From contig NZ_JACOON010000002.1 in the NCBI RefSeq assembly GCF_014287795.1, positions 310,001 through 374,000 of the forward strand: a stretch of DNA of 64,000 bases, read 5' to 3'. The stretch's first letter is position 1. Every line of letters starts with the position of its first letter. Shown piece by piece: positions 17,895 through 26,070 of this stretch. A program made the position numbers and the translations under genes. This stretch comes from Christensenella tenuis. Its GTDB lineage: Bacteria > Bacillota > Clostridia > Christensenellales > Christensenellaceae. Under the pieces are notes generated by a model. It was not told the DNA's origin and made no database searches. It saw nothing but the letters and a program-made list of their open reading frames with translations.

Positions 17895-18845
17895 ATGAGT
17901 ATACACATCATGGGCACGGGCAGTTATTTGCCCGAAAAAGTGATGACCAATGAGGACTTTGAAAAGATCATAGATACGTCGGACGAATGGATCACCAAAC
18001 GGACGGGGATCAAGCGCCGGCATTATGTAGAAAACGGCATGTGGAACAAGGACATGTGCGTCATTGCGGCAAATACCGCGATGGAGGAAGCGGGGATCAC
18101 GAAAGACGATATCGGCGGCATCATCGTCGCATCCGTTACAAATGAAATGGGTGTTCCTTCCGTTGCCAGCCAAATCGAGCGGGAGCTTGGGATTCAGGAA
18201 GCCGTCTGCTTTGACGTCAATTCCGCGTGCACAGGCTTTATGTTTGCGCTCAAGGCGGCGTCGGGGCTTGTGAAACCGGGCGGCAAGCCGTTTCTTGTGT
18301 GCGGCAGCGAGACTCTTTCGCGTTTCATGAATATGGAAGACCGCGCGAGCTGTATCCTGTTTGGGGACGGCGCGGGAGCGGTTGTCATCGAGAGCGGCGA
18401 CAATATGAAATATTTTGAAGTGTATTCCAAGCCGGATACGGAAGGGCTCATCACGATCAACGGTATGAACACGCTCAAAGACGGAGTGGTGCAGCCGTCC
18501 TATGCGGCGCTCAAAGGACGCGAGGTCTATGTATTCGCGACGCGCGAAGCCGAACGGGTGATCCGTCTGGCACTGGAAGAGACGGGCAGAACCTCGGAGG
18601 ACGTCGATTGGTTCCTGATGCACCAGTCGAATTACCGCATCACGAAAACGATCGCGCAGCGGCTCGGCGTATCGATGGATAAATTTTATTCCAATATCGA
18701 CGATACGTCCAATACGTCGGCGGCCAGCATTCCGGTCGCGCTCGACCAGATGAACAAAAAGGGCATGCTCAAAAAGGGCGATACGCTTGTGATCGCAGGC
18801 TTTGGCGGAGGGCTTTCCTCCGGATGCGCGGTCTATGAATGGTAA
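17895..18845 (+). CDS. fabH: 3-oxoacyl-ACP synthase III
   Basis: 316 residues; the start at 17895 follows GGAGG and gives MSIHIMGTGSYLPE. It condenses acetyl-CoA with malonyl-ACP to start fatty acid chains. The catalytic triad is C112 (NSACTGFMF), H243 (LMHQSN) and N273 (DTSNTSAAS). It is the first gene of the operon, directly behind structured element A, which may control its translation. Confidence 0.96.
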   Translation: MSIHIMGTGSYLPEKVMTNEDFEKIIDTSDEWITKRTGIKRRHYVENGMWNKDMCVIAANTAMEEAGITKDDIGGIIVASVTNEMGVPSVASQIERELGIQEAVCFDVNSACTGFMFALKAASGLVKPGGKPFLVCGSETLSRFMNMEDRASCILFGDGAGAVVIESGDNMKYFEVYSKPDTEGLITINGMNTLKDGVVQPSYAALKGREVYVFATREAERVIRLALEETGRTSEDVDWFLMHQSNYRITKTIAQRLGVSMDKFYSNIDDTSNTSAASIPVALDQMNKKGMLKKGDTLVIAGFGGGLSSGCAVYEW

Positions 18846-18901
18846 CAGCGCGAAAGCGTAATAAATAAAAAATAAATTGTTTTCTTATGGAGGAAAATGA
18901 A

Positions 18902-19120
18902 ATGATCTACGAAAAGATTGCCGAAATTATCAGCGACAAAATGGACATCGACGCAGACGAAATCACGATGGATTCCACGTTCGAGAGCCTTAAAATCGAT
19001 TCGCTCGACATGGTCGAGATCGTGATGGATATTGAAGAAGAATTCGATGTTTCCGTTGAGGATGCGGAGAACCTGAAAAGCGTTGCAGACCTTGTGAAAT
19101 ACATTGAGGACAATAAATAA
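18902..19120 (+). CDS. acpP: Acyl carrier protein
   Basis: 72 residues, acidic. Ser34 in KIDSLDMVEIV is the 4'-phosphopantetheine attachment site. The ATG at 18902 follows GGAGG by 8 nt; an ATG at 18887 overlaps that site and is unlikely. It carries the growing acyl chain between Fab enzymes. Confidence 0.96.
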   Translation: MIYEKIAEIISDKMDIDADEITMDSTFESLKIDSLDMVEIVMDIEEEFDVSVEDAENLKSVADLVKYIEDNK

Positions 19121-19145
19121 GAATGCGATAAACGGATAAAGGGCG

Positions 19146-19168
19146 GACGCAAAATTTAATTTTGCGTC
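19146..19168 (+). promoter_or_regulatory. Intercistronic hairpin between acpP and fabD
   Basis: A perfect 10-bp stem (GACGCAAAAT 19146-19155 with ATTTTGCGTC 19159-19168) has a 3-nt loop and no T run. It probably protects the 3' end of acpP mRNA, in keeping with high demand for acyl carrier protein. Confidence 0.65.
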
Positions 19169-19197
19169 TGTCTGCTATCTTTTGGAGGAATGTGACT

Positions 19198-20121
19198 TTG
19201 GGTAAATTAGCGGTGCTCTTTGCGGGGCAGGGAGCGCAGAAAACCGGAATGGGCAAGAGCCTGTACGATAATGTTCCGGCCGCGCGTGATATCTTCGACC
19301 GGGCCGAAACGGTATGTCCGGGAATTGCGGAGCTGTGCTTCGTGGGCGAACAGGCTGAGCTCAACCAGACGATCAATACGCAGCCTGCTGTGTTCACAGT
19401 AGATTTTGCCGCATGGGCGGCGCTTGCTTCCGCCGGGATCCGGCCGGATATGGGGGCGGGCTTCTCTTTGGGGGAATATGCTGCGGTTGCGGCGGCGGGC
19501 GTGCTTTCGTTCGAGGAAGCACTCGGCCTTGTGCTCCTGCGTGCGGAATGGATGCAGGAAGCGGCGGAAAACCATGGCGGCGCGATGGCGGCTGTTCTCG
19601 GTAAGACCGCAGGCGAGGTAGAGCAGCTTGCGGAACAGTTCCGGGAAGACGGCGTACTCCTGCCTGTAAATTATAACTGTCCCGGGCAGACAGTCGTGGC
19701 GGGCGATGCAGGCCGTATCGAAGCCATGATGGCATACTGCAAAGGGAACAAAATAAAATGTATGAAACTCCCAGTGAATGGGGCGTTCCATTCGCCGCAC
19801 ATGCAGCAGGCGGCACAGAATATCTATAAAAAGATTGAAGGGATGGACTTCGCCGCACCGCAGTTCACGCTGTATGCGAACCGGACGGGCAAACCATATA
19901 GCCCCGCCGGTATGAAAACAGTCATGGCGGAGCAGACCGCGAATCCGGTGCTGTTTGAGCAGTCTATCCGTGCGATGCTTGAAGCGGGCGCGGATACGTT
20001 CGTGGAGGTAGGCCCGGGCAAGACGCTTGCGGGCTTTGTATCACGCATCAGCAAGGAAGCGGCGACTTATAATATCAATGATTTTGAATCTTACGAAAAA
20101 ACGGTGGATGCGCTGAAATGA
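19198..20121 (+). CDS. fabD: Malonyl-CoA:ACP transacylase
   Basis: 307 residues from a TTG start at 19198, preferred because GGAGG ends 9 nt upstream and the protein then begins at the conserved KLAVLFAGQGAQ; an ATG at 19162 would add 12 residues. Catalytic Ser90 (GFSLGEYAA) and His198 (GAFHSPHM) are present. It transfers malonyl groups to acyl carrier protein. Confidence 0.95.
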   Translation: MGKLAVLFAGQGAQKTGMGKSLYDNVPAARDIFDRAETVCPGIAELCFVGEQAELNQTINTQPAVFTVDFAAWAALASAGIRPDMGAGFSLGEYAAVAAAGVLSFEEALGLVLLRAEWMQEAAENHGGAMAAVLGKTAGEVEQLAEQFREDGVLLPVNYNCPGQTVVAGDAGRIEAMMAYCKGNKIKCMKLPVNGAFHSPHMQQAAQNIYKKIEGMDFAAPQFTLYANRTGKPYSPAGMKTVMAEQTANPVLFEQSIRAMLEAGADTFVEVGPGKTLAGFVSRISKEAATYNINDFESYEKTVDALK

Positions 20122-20188
20122 TCCTGCCGTTTACAAAACGAAAAAATAGAATACCTGGGGAATAAGCCTTTCTAATCTAAAAGGCGTC

Positions 20189-20468
20189 GTCAGGAACTGG
20201 TCTATTTCATGGACGGGAACGCGCAGGGTGAATTTCGCCATAAAAGAAAGATAGCGGAGCATACCGGGCACAGCGAGTGCGTAGGACGCGCGTCCTGGGG
20301 TGAAATGAAATAGAATATAGCAGAAAATTGCCGGGAAAACATATGAAACGTCCGGTTTTGCCGGGCCGAAGGCGGCAGGTAAATTATGATAATTCGGCGG
20401 TTCTTTTGCCCGGAAGAAAAATCGGAACTGCAGCATAGTTTTCCCGGAGCACCGGAAGGTGCGTTATG
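20189..20468 (+). ncRNA. Structured leader element B (candidate RNA upstream of fabG)
   Basis: Second copy of the element, 280 nt, between fabD and fabG. Helices: CTATTTCAT 20202-20210 with ATGAAATAG 20305-20313 (nine perfect pairs; the G-C of copy A is A-U here); GGAC...GCGC (20211-20224) with GCGCGTCC 20288-20295; GCAC-AGCGA-GTGC hairpin 20268-20280; CCGGG with UCCGG; 3' hairpin GCACC-GGAA-GGTGC 20449-20462, fully paired here. The bulge GGGAACGCGC and the loop AGCGA are identical between copies. A small hairpin (GCCTTT/AAAGGC, 20166-20185) precedes it. The element has no coding frame of its own. Confidence 0.7.
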
Positions 20469-20487
20469 GAAAGAGAGGAATAAAAAT

Positions 20488-21219
20488 ATGGGCACAGCAC
20501 TCATTACAGGCGCTTCGCGCGGCATCGGCAGGGAACTTGCCCTGCGTCTCGCGGAAGAAGGATATGATATCGTGGTCAACTACCTGTTCGAGGAGGAAGA
20601 CTACGCGGGCACGGTAGCGGAGATCGAAAAAAAGGGCGTAAAAGCCGTTGCAATTAAGGCCGACGTGAGCAAATTCAGCGAAGTGGAAGCGATGATGAAA
20701 GAGACGGTGGCAACCTTCGGTACCATCGACGTACTCGTCAATAATGCGGGGATCACGCGTGACGGACTTCTTGCGCGCATGAAGGAAGAGGATTTTGACG
20801 CGGTCATAAATGTCAATCTTAAAAGCGTATTCAACTGTTGCCGCCATGCGGTGCCTTATATGATGAAGCAAAAGCACGGCAGGATCATCAGCATGGCCTC
20901 CGTGGTCGGGCTTTCCGGACAGGGGGGGCAGACGAACTATTCCGCCTCTAAGGCAGGGATCATCGGCTTTACGAAATCCCTCGCCAAGGAGATTGGCTCG
21001 CGGAATATCACCGTCAATGCAGTCGCTCCCGGCTTCGTAGAAACGCCCATGACAGACGCGATGCCCGAAAAGGCGCGCGCGGAGGTTCTGGGAAGTATTC
21101 CGCTCCGGCGCGGCGGCACGGTAAAGGATATTGCAGACGCGGTCGCGTTTCTCGCGAGCGACCAGGCGTCCTATATTACGGGGCATGTGCTGTCGGTGAA
21201 CGGCGGCATGTATATGTGA
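20488..21219 (+). CDS. fabG: 3-oxoacyl-ACP reductase
   Basis: 243 residues; the ATG at 20488 follows GAGAGGAA and gives MGTALITGASRGIGREL. It is a short-chain dehydrogenase with the NADP loop TGASRGIG, the NNAG motif and the catalytic Y-x3-K (YSASKAGIIGF). It reduces 3-oxoacyl-ACP. Its stretch of 366 bp from the fabD stop, filled by element B, is unusual in an otherwise compact operon. Confidence 0.95.
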   Translation: MGTALITGASRGIGRELALRLAEEGYDIVVNYLFEEEDYAGTVAEIEKKGVKAVAIKADVSKFSEVEAMMKETVATFGTIDVLVNNAGITRDGLLARMKEEDFDAVINVNLKSVFNCCRHAVPYMMKQKHGRIISMASVVGLSGQGGQTNYSASKAGIIGFTKSLAKEIGSRNITVNAVAPGFVETPMTDAMPEKARAEVLGSIPLRRGGTVKDIADAVAFLASDQASYITGHVLSVNGGMYM

Positions 21220-21449
21220 CATATCTGCACGGCGGATTTTGGATTTTTTGGTGCCGCGCTGATCTCGGCGTACCGGGATGTACGCTTTCGTCCGGCGCGT
21301 TCCCGGTGAAATACCAAACTTCAGCCACGCATTCTGCGTCACACGAGGGATGGTTTTTCACGCATCGTCCCGAATACGCTCAGATAGAGGCGGCACTTTT
21401 GCTTGATAAGCCGCGTTTGTGAAACAATAGACTTGAAAGGGAACCTTTT
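21220..21449 (+). promoter_or_regulatory. Long leader before fabF with alternative hairpins
   Basis: This 230-bp stretch contains no gene. GCGTAC 21268-21273 pairs with GTACGC 21280-21285, but ACCGGGA 21272-21278 can instead pair with TCCCGGT 21301-21307; the two are mutually exclusive. A long-range pair GTGCCGC 21251-21257 with GCGGCAC 21390-21396 could enclose the region. It is not a clear copy of elements A/B, though the 10-mer GGGAACGCGC of those elements occurs here on the opposite strand (21295-21304). It may be an attenuator-like leader or an old insertion. Confidence 0.4.
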
Positions 21450-22694
21450 ATGGCAAGACGGGTAGTTGTAACGGGCCTCGGCATCCTTTCCCCGAATGGG
21501 AATTCGGTCAAAGAGGCATGGGAAAATACGAAAAACGGCGTAAACGGCATCGGGCCGCTCACCAAAGCGGGAGCGGAAGGCCTGCCCGTTCATTTTGCGG
21601 GCGAGTTGAAAAACCTCGATGTGCTCGACCATTTGGAAAAGAAAGAGGCGCGCCGCCTCGATGAGTATGCGCAGTTTGGTGTGATCGCGGGTGATCAGGC
21701 TATGGCGGATGCGGGTTTTGAAATTGGAAAAGAAATTCCCTACGATCCCTACCGCTTCGGCGTTTTGGTTGGCAGCGGGATCGGCGGCCTCGACACAATG
21801 GAAAAGGAAGTGACCAAGCTCAACGAAAAGGGCTTTAAGCGTGTCAACCCGCTTCTCATCCCCATGATGATCGGCAATATGGCATCCGGGCAGCTTGCCA
21901 TTAAGCATAAACTGCATGGATATAATACGACGATCACAACAGCCTGCGCGTCGGGAACCCATTCTATCGGCGATGCATACAGGCTGATCCGGGATGGTTA
22001 CATGGATGCGATGCTTGCGGGCGGAAGCGAATCGCCCATCAAGATGCTGGCGATCTCGGGTTTCCTCGGCCTGCATGCGGTCACGACGACAGACCGGCTC
22101 GACCGCGCCTCTATTCCGTTCGATGCGGAACGCAGCGGCTTTGTTATTGCGGAAGGAGCGGGCGTGATCGTATTGGAAGAATATGAAGCGGCGAAGAAAC
22201 GCGGCGCCCGTATTTACGCCGAAATCGGCGGGTACGGCGCAACGAGCGATGCGTACCATATGACGGCCCCGGAGCCATCCGGCGCAGCGCTTGCAAAGGC
22301 AATGCAGTTTGCTCTCGACGAGGCCCATCTGAAACCGTCGGAGGTTTCCTATATTAATGCGCATGGGACATCCACAGAACTTAACGATAAGACTGAAACA
22401 ATGTCAATTAAGAGCGTGTTCGGAGAGGAAGCGTATAAGGTGGCGATTTCCTCGACAAAATCCATGACAGGCCATGCGCTTGGGGCAGTTGGCGGCATGG
22501 AAGCAGTATATACGGTCAAAGCGGTCGAAGAGGGTTTTATCCCTCCAACCATCAACTATAAGGTGCCCGATCCGGAGTGCGATCTTGACTGTACGCCAAA
22601 CACGGGGAAGAAGGCAAATATTCAGGTTGCGCTTTCCAATTCGCTTGGTTTTGGTGGGCACAACGCAGTGCTTTTGTTCAAAAAAGCGGAATAA
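21450..22694 (+). CDS. fabF: 3-oxoacyl-ACP synthase II
   Basis: 414 residues, standard length. Catalytic Cys166 (TTACASGTHS), with the histidines in NAHGTSTELND and MTGHALGAVGG. It elongates acyl-ACP by condensation with malonyl-ACP. The start follows AAAGGGAA. Confidence 0.96.
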   Translation: MARRVVVTGLGILSPNGNSVKEAWENTKNGVNGIGPLTKAGAEGLPVHFAGELKNLDVLDHLEKKEARRLDEYAQFGVIAGDQAMADAGFEIGKEIPYDPYRFGVLVGSGIGGLDTMEKEVTKLNEKGFKRVNPLLIPMMIGNMASGQLAIKHKLHGYNTTITTACASGTHSIGDAYRLIRDGYMDAMLAGGSESPIKMLAISGFLGLHAVTTTDRLDRASIPFDAERSGFVIAEGAGVIVLEEYEAAKKRGARIYAEIGGYGATSDAYHMTAPEPSGAALAKAMQFALDEAHLKPSEVSYINAHGTSTELNDKTETMSIKSVFGEEAYKVAISSTKSMTGHALGAVGGMEAVYTVKAVEEGFIPPTINYKVPDPECDLDCTPNTGKKANIQVALSNSLGFGGHNAVLLFKKAE

Positions 22695-22717
22695 AAGTTA
22701 GATAGGAGATAAAAACA

Positions 22718-23188
22718 GTGGATTTAAAATCAATACTGGAATTGCTGAAGGCCGTGGATGAAACGAGCCTCAATAAATTTGAGCTTGAAGACGGCGATTT
22801 TGCTGTAAAAATGGAACGCGGGACGGGCGAGTCCAAAACAGTATACGTAACGGCGCCCCCACAGATTTCCGCGCAAATCGGTTCTGCCCCGGTGGCAGCG
22901 CCTGCAGAGGCTCCGGCAGCTCCCGCCGCGCCTGTAGAGGAAGCGGCGCCTGCGGCAAGCAAGGGTAAGGAGATCACTTCGCCCCTTGTGGGGGTCTTCC
23001 ACAACCTTTCCGAGGGGAAGGCCGTAAAGATCGGCGATAAGCTCAAAAAGGGCGATATCGTGTGTATGGTGGAAGCGATGAAGCTGATGAACGAGATTAC
23101 CATGCCCGAGGACGGCGAGATTACATGGGTCGCCTGTGAAGACGGCGACAGCGTAGAATACGGGCAGTTGCTGTATAATTACGTGTAA
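22718..23188 (+). CDS. accB: Acetyl-CoA carboxylase biotin carboxyl carrier protein
   Basis: 156 residues from a GTG start at 22718 behind AGGAG. The N-terminal domain is followed by an Ala/Pro-rich swing linker (about residues 50-80) and a biotinyl domain with Lys122 in VEAMKLMNE. It carries carboxybiotin between AccC and AccDA. Confidence 0.95.
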   Translation: MDLKSILELLKAVDETSLNKFELEDGDFAVKMERGTGESKTVYVTAPPQISAQIGSAPVAAPAEAPAAPAAPVEEAAPAASKGKEITSPLVGVFHNLSEGKAVKIGDKLKKGDIVCMVEAMKLMNEITMPEDGEITWVACEDGDSVEYGQLLYNYV

Positions 23189-23232
23189 TAGTTGATATAG
23201 TACAGTGGCTTTTTGTACGAAAAGGAGCTTAT

Positions 23233-23667
23233 ATGGTTTTAAATCAGGAAGCAATCAAACAAATTATTCCGCACCGCGATCCGTTCTTGTTTTTGGACGA
23301 GGTGCTCGAATGCGAAGTGGCAAAACGCACCAAAGCGGTGTGGCATATCCGGGAAGATCTGTTTTGCTTTAAGGGGCATTTTCCCGGCAACCCGATCCTT
23401 CCTGGCGTACTCATCACGGAAGCGCTCGCACAAGCAGGTGCGGTGGCGATTTTGCAGGATGAAAAATACAAAGGACGTCTCGCGGTGTTCGGCGGGATCG
23501 ACGGCGTACGGTTCCGCGGTATGGTGAAACCGGGCGATGACCTTGTTCTGGAAACGGAAATCCTTCGTTTGTCCTCGATGGGCGGTAAGGGTAAGGTAAG
23601 GGCGACGGTGGATGGGAAGACGGTGTGTGAGGGTGAAATACTGTTCGTGCTCGTAAAGCAGGATTAA
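23233..23667 (+). CDS. fabZ: 3-hydroxyacyl-ACP dehydratase
   Basis: 144 residues. The hot-dog fold signature HFPGNPILPGVLITEALAQ contains the catalytic His and Glu. It dehydrates 3-hydroxyacyl-ACP to trans-2-enoyl-ACP. The binding site is AAGGAG. Confidence 0.95.
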   Translation: MVLNQEAIKQIIPHRDPFLFLDEVLECEVAKRTKAVWHIREDLFCFKGHFPGNPILPGVLITEALAQAGAVAILQDEKYKGRLAVFGGIDGVRFRGMVKPGDDLVLETEILRLSSMGGKGKVRATVDGKTVCEGEILFVLVKQD

Positions 23668-23802
23668 GCGGACCCGGATACCACAAGCGGCAGGGTTCCG
23701 TGTGGCCTTTGCTGTATGCAGGCAGCGGCCGCTTTGCCGGATTGTCTGGAAGCGGCCCTGGATCGGTTCCTGCAAGCACCGTATATAAAGGAGAAACATT
23801 CG

Positions 23803-25152
23803 ATGATAAACAAGGTTTTAATTGCTAATCGCGGCGAGATCGCCGTGCGTATCATACGCGCATGCCGCGAGATGGGGATAGAAACCGTTGCGGTATATTC
23901 GACAGCGGACGCAAACGCGCTCCATACGCAGCTTGCGGATGAAGCGTTGTGTATCGGTCCGCCCGCGCCCAAAGACAGCTATCTGAGCGCATACAACATC
24001 TTATCCGCTGCAAGCATATCCGGCGCGGACGCCATCCATCCCGGTTATGGTTTCCTGTCAGAAAATTCAAAATTCGTGCGCATGTGCAACAAGAGCAACG
24101 TTGTCTTTATCGGCCCGGATGCGGAAGCGATGGAAAAAATGGGAGATAAGCTGATGGCGCGGCGAATCATGACCGAGGCAAAAGTCCCGATCATTCCCGG
24201 CTCGCTCGAAGCGCTCAAGAGTGCGAAGGATGCGAAAAAAATTGCAAAAAAGGTCGGTTATCCCGTGATGATAAAAGCTGCAAGCGGCGGCGGCGGGCGC
24301 GGTATCCGTAAGGTAGACCGCGAAGAAGAAATTGAGGAAGCGTTTAGCGCAGCCTATAAGGAAGCGCTTGGCGCGTTCGGCGATGGCACGCTGTATATGG
24401 AAAAGTGCATTATGGATGCGCGCCACATTGAGGTGCAGATCCTGTGCGACAATTACGGCGGGGCGGTCTATCTATATGAACGCGAATGTTCCCTGCAAAG
24501 AAGAAACCAGAAGGTTATGGAGGAAGCGCCCAGCGTAGCATTCGGTGCGGAGAAACGGGCTGAAATCGGGCAGGCAGCAGTGCGTGCGGCAAAAGCATCC
24601 GGTTATAAAAACGCGGGCACAATCGAATTTTTATATGACGAAACTTCCGGAAATTATTATTTTATGGAGCTCAACGCGCGTGTGCAGGTCGAGCATCCGG
24701 TTACTGAGATGATTACGGGCATCGATATTGTGCGCGAACAGATTTTGATTGCAAACGGGGGCAAGCTCTCCTGCACACAGGAGGATATCCCGTTGATGGG
24801 CCACGCGATCGAGTGCCGCATCAACGCGGAAGACCCGATGAAAAATTTCATGCCGTCCATCGGCACTATTGAAGCGCTGCACCTTCCGGGAGGCCCAGGT
24901 GTGCGTTTTGATACGGCAATGTATACGGGGTACAAAATCCCGCCGACTTATGATAGTATGATAGGAAAGCTCATCGTCCACGCGCCGACGCGCGCGCGGG
25001 CCATGGCGAAAATGCGCGCCGCCCTGACGGAGCTCGTTGTAGACGGGGTGGAAACCAATGCGGATTTCCAGCTCGACCTCCTGAACAATGAGGACGTGAT
25101 GGAAGGAAGGCTCGATACGGGCCTTGTCGGGCGCATCATGGAGGAAAAATAA
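23803..25152 (+). CDS. accC: Acetyl-CoA carboxylase, biotin carboxylase subunit
   Basis: 449 residues from the ATG at 23803, behind AAGGAG; an upstream in-frame ATG at 23716 lies in the intercistronic gap. The ATP-grasp biotin carboxylase shows MINKVLIANRGEIAVRI at the N-terminus, the glycine-rich loop KAASGGGGRGIR and the core FMELNARVQVEHPVTE. It carboxylates biotin on AccB at the expense of ATP. Confidence 0.96.
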   Translation: MINKVLIANRGEIAVRIIRACREMGIETVAVYSTADANALHTQLADEALCIGPPAPKDSYLSAYNILSAASISGADAIHPGYGFLSENSKFVRMCNKSNVVFIGPDAEAMEKMGDKLMARRIMTEAKVPIIPGSLEALKSAKDAKKIAKKVGYPVMIKAASGGGGRGIRKVDREEEIEEAFSAAYKEALGAFGDGTLYMEKCIMDARHIEVQILCDNYGGAVYLYERECSLQRRNQKVMEEAPSVAFGAEKRAEIGQAAVRAAKASGYKNAGTIEFLYDETSGNYYFMELNARVQVEHPVTEMITGIDIVREQILIANGGKLSCTQEDIPLMGHAIECRINAEDPMKNFMPSIGTIEALHLPGGPGVRFDTAMYTGYKIPPTYDSMIGKLIVHAPTRARAMAKMRAALTELVVDGVETNADFQLDLLNNEDVMEGRLDTGLVGRIMEEK

Positions 25153-25155
25153 CAG

Positions 25156-26070
25156 ATGGGTCTATTTTCTAAAAAGCGCAAGGACATCACCCTGCGCGTA
25201 TACCGTACCAACCAGCAGGCCCAGATGCCTGCAGAGGAACCGGAAAAGATACCGGAACCGCTGGTTGCACATGATGAAGAACAAGTCGAGGGCATGTGGG
25301 AAAAATGCCCGGAATGCGGCAGTGTGATTTATACGGACGACCTCATTGCCAACCTTAACGTGTGTACAAGCTGCAACTACCATTTCCGCCTGTCTGCCCG
25401 ACAGCGGATTATGTATACGGTGGATGAGGGAACGTTTGAAGAAAGCAATGAAAACCTGATTGGGACAAATCCGCTGGATTTTCCGGGGTATGACAGCAAG
25501 ATCCGCAAGATCCGCGGTTATACCAATGAAAAGGAAGCGGTCATCACCGGGAAATGCCGGATTGGCGGCGAACCGGCGGTCATTGCTGTCATGGACGGCT
25601 TTTTCATGATGGGCTCCATGGGCGCTGCAGTCGGCGAAAAGATCACCCTTGCCATTGAACAGGCTGTCAATGAAAAACTGCCGTTCATCGCATTCACGGT
25701 ATCCGGCGGCGCGCGTATGCAGGAAGGACTCATATCCCTCATGCAAATGAGCAAGACGAGCGCGGCGCTCGCCAAGCTCGATGAAGCGGGGCTGCCCTAT
25801 TTTGCCGTCATTACCGATCCGACTACAGGAGGCGTGACCGCAAGCTTTGCGATGCTTGGCGACGTGACGCTCGCTGAACCGAACGCGACCATTGGTTTCG
25901 CAGGACGGCGCGTGATTGAGCAGACGGTAAAGCAAACGCTTCCCCCCACGTTCCAGACAGCGGAATTCCAGCTCGAAAAGGGTTTTGTGGATATGATTGT
26001 CCCGCGCGGGGAACTGAAAGATACGCTTACAAAGCTTTTAAAACTGCATAAAGGAGGCGGCGCGAAATGA
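25156..26070 (+). CDS. accD: Acetyl-CoA carboxylase carboxyltransferase, beta subunit
   Basis: 304 residues. A four-Cys zinc ribbon near residues 52-75 (CPECGSV ... CTSCNYHF) precedes a crotonase-fold carboxyltransferase domain (VSGGARMQEG, TDPTTGGVTASFA). Its last codons overlap the accA start by 4 nt (ATGA), so the two subunits are translationally coupled. Confidence 0.96.
   Translation: MGLFSKKRKDITLRVYRTNQQAQMPAEEPEKIPEPLVAHDEEQVEGMWEKCPECGSVIYTDDLIANLNVCTSCNYHFRLSARQRIMYTVDEGTFEESNENLIGTNPLDFPGYDSKIRKIRGYTNEKEAVITGKCRIGGEPAVIAVMDGFFMMGSMGAAVGEKITLAIEQAVNEKLPFIAFTVSGGARMQEGLISLMQMSKTSAALAKLDEAGLPYFAVITDPTTGGVTASFAMLGDVTLAEPNATIGFAGRRVIEQTVKQTLPPTFQTAEFQLEKGFVDMIVPRGELKDTLTKLLKLHKGGGAK

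Noticed and set aside
17607..18623. 338-codon minus-strand frame, and a similar short one at 20131-20436
   Set aside because: Their similar C-terminal or central residues come from the shared non-coding elements A and B, not from a protein family; the first is mostly antisense to fabH.
21220..21449. fabF leader as a third copy of elements A/B
   Set aside because: Only a 10-base string is shared, on the opposite strand; the helices and end sequences of A/B are missing.
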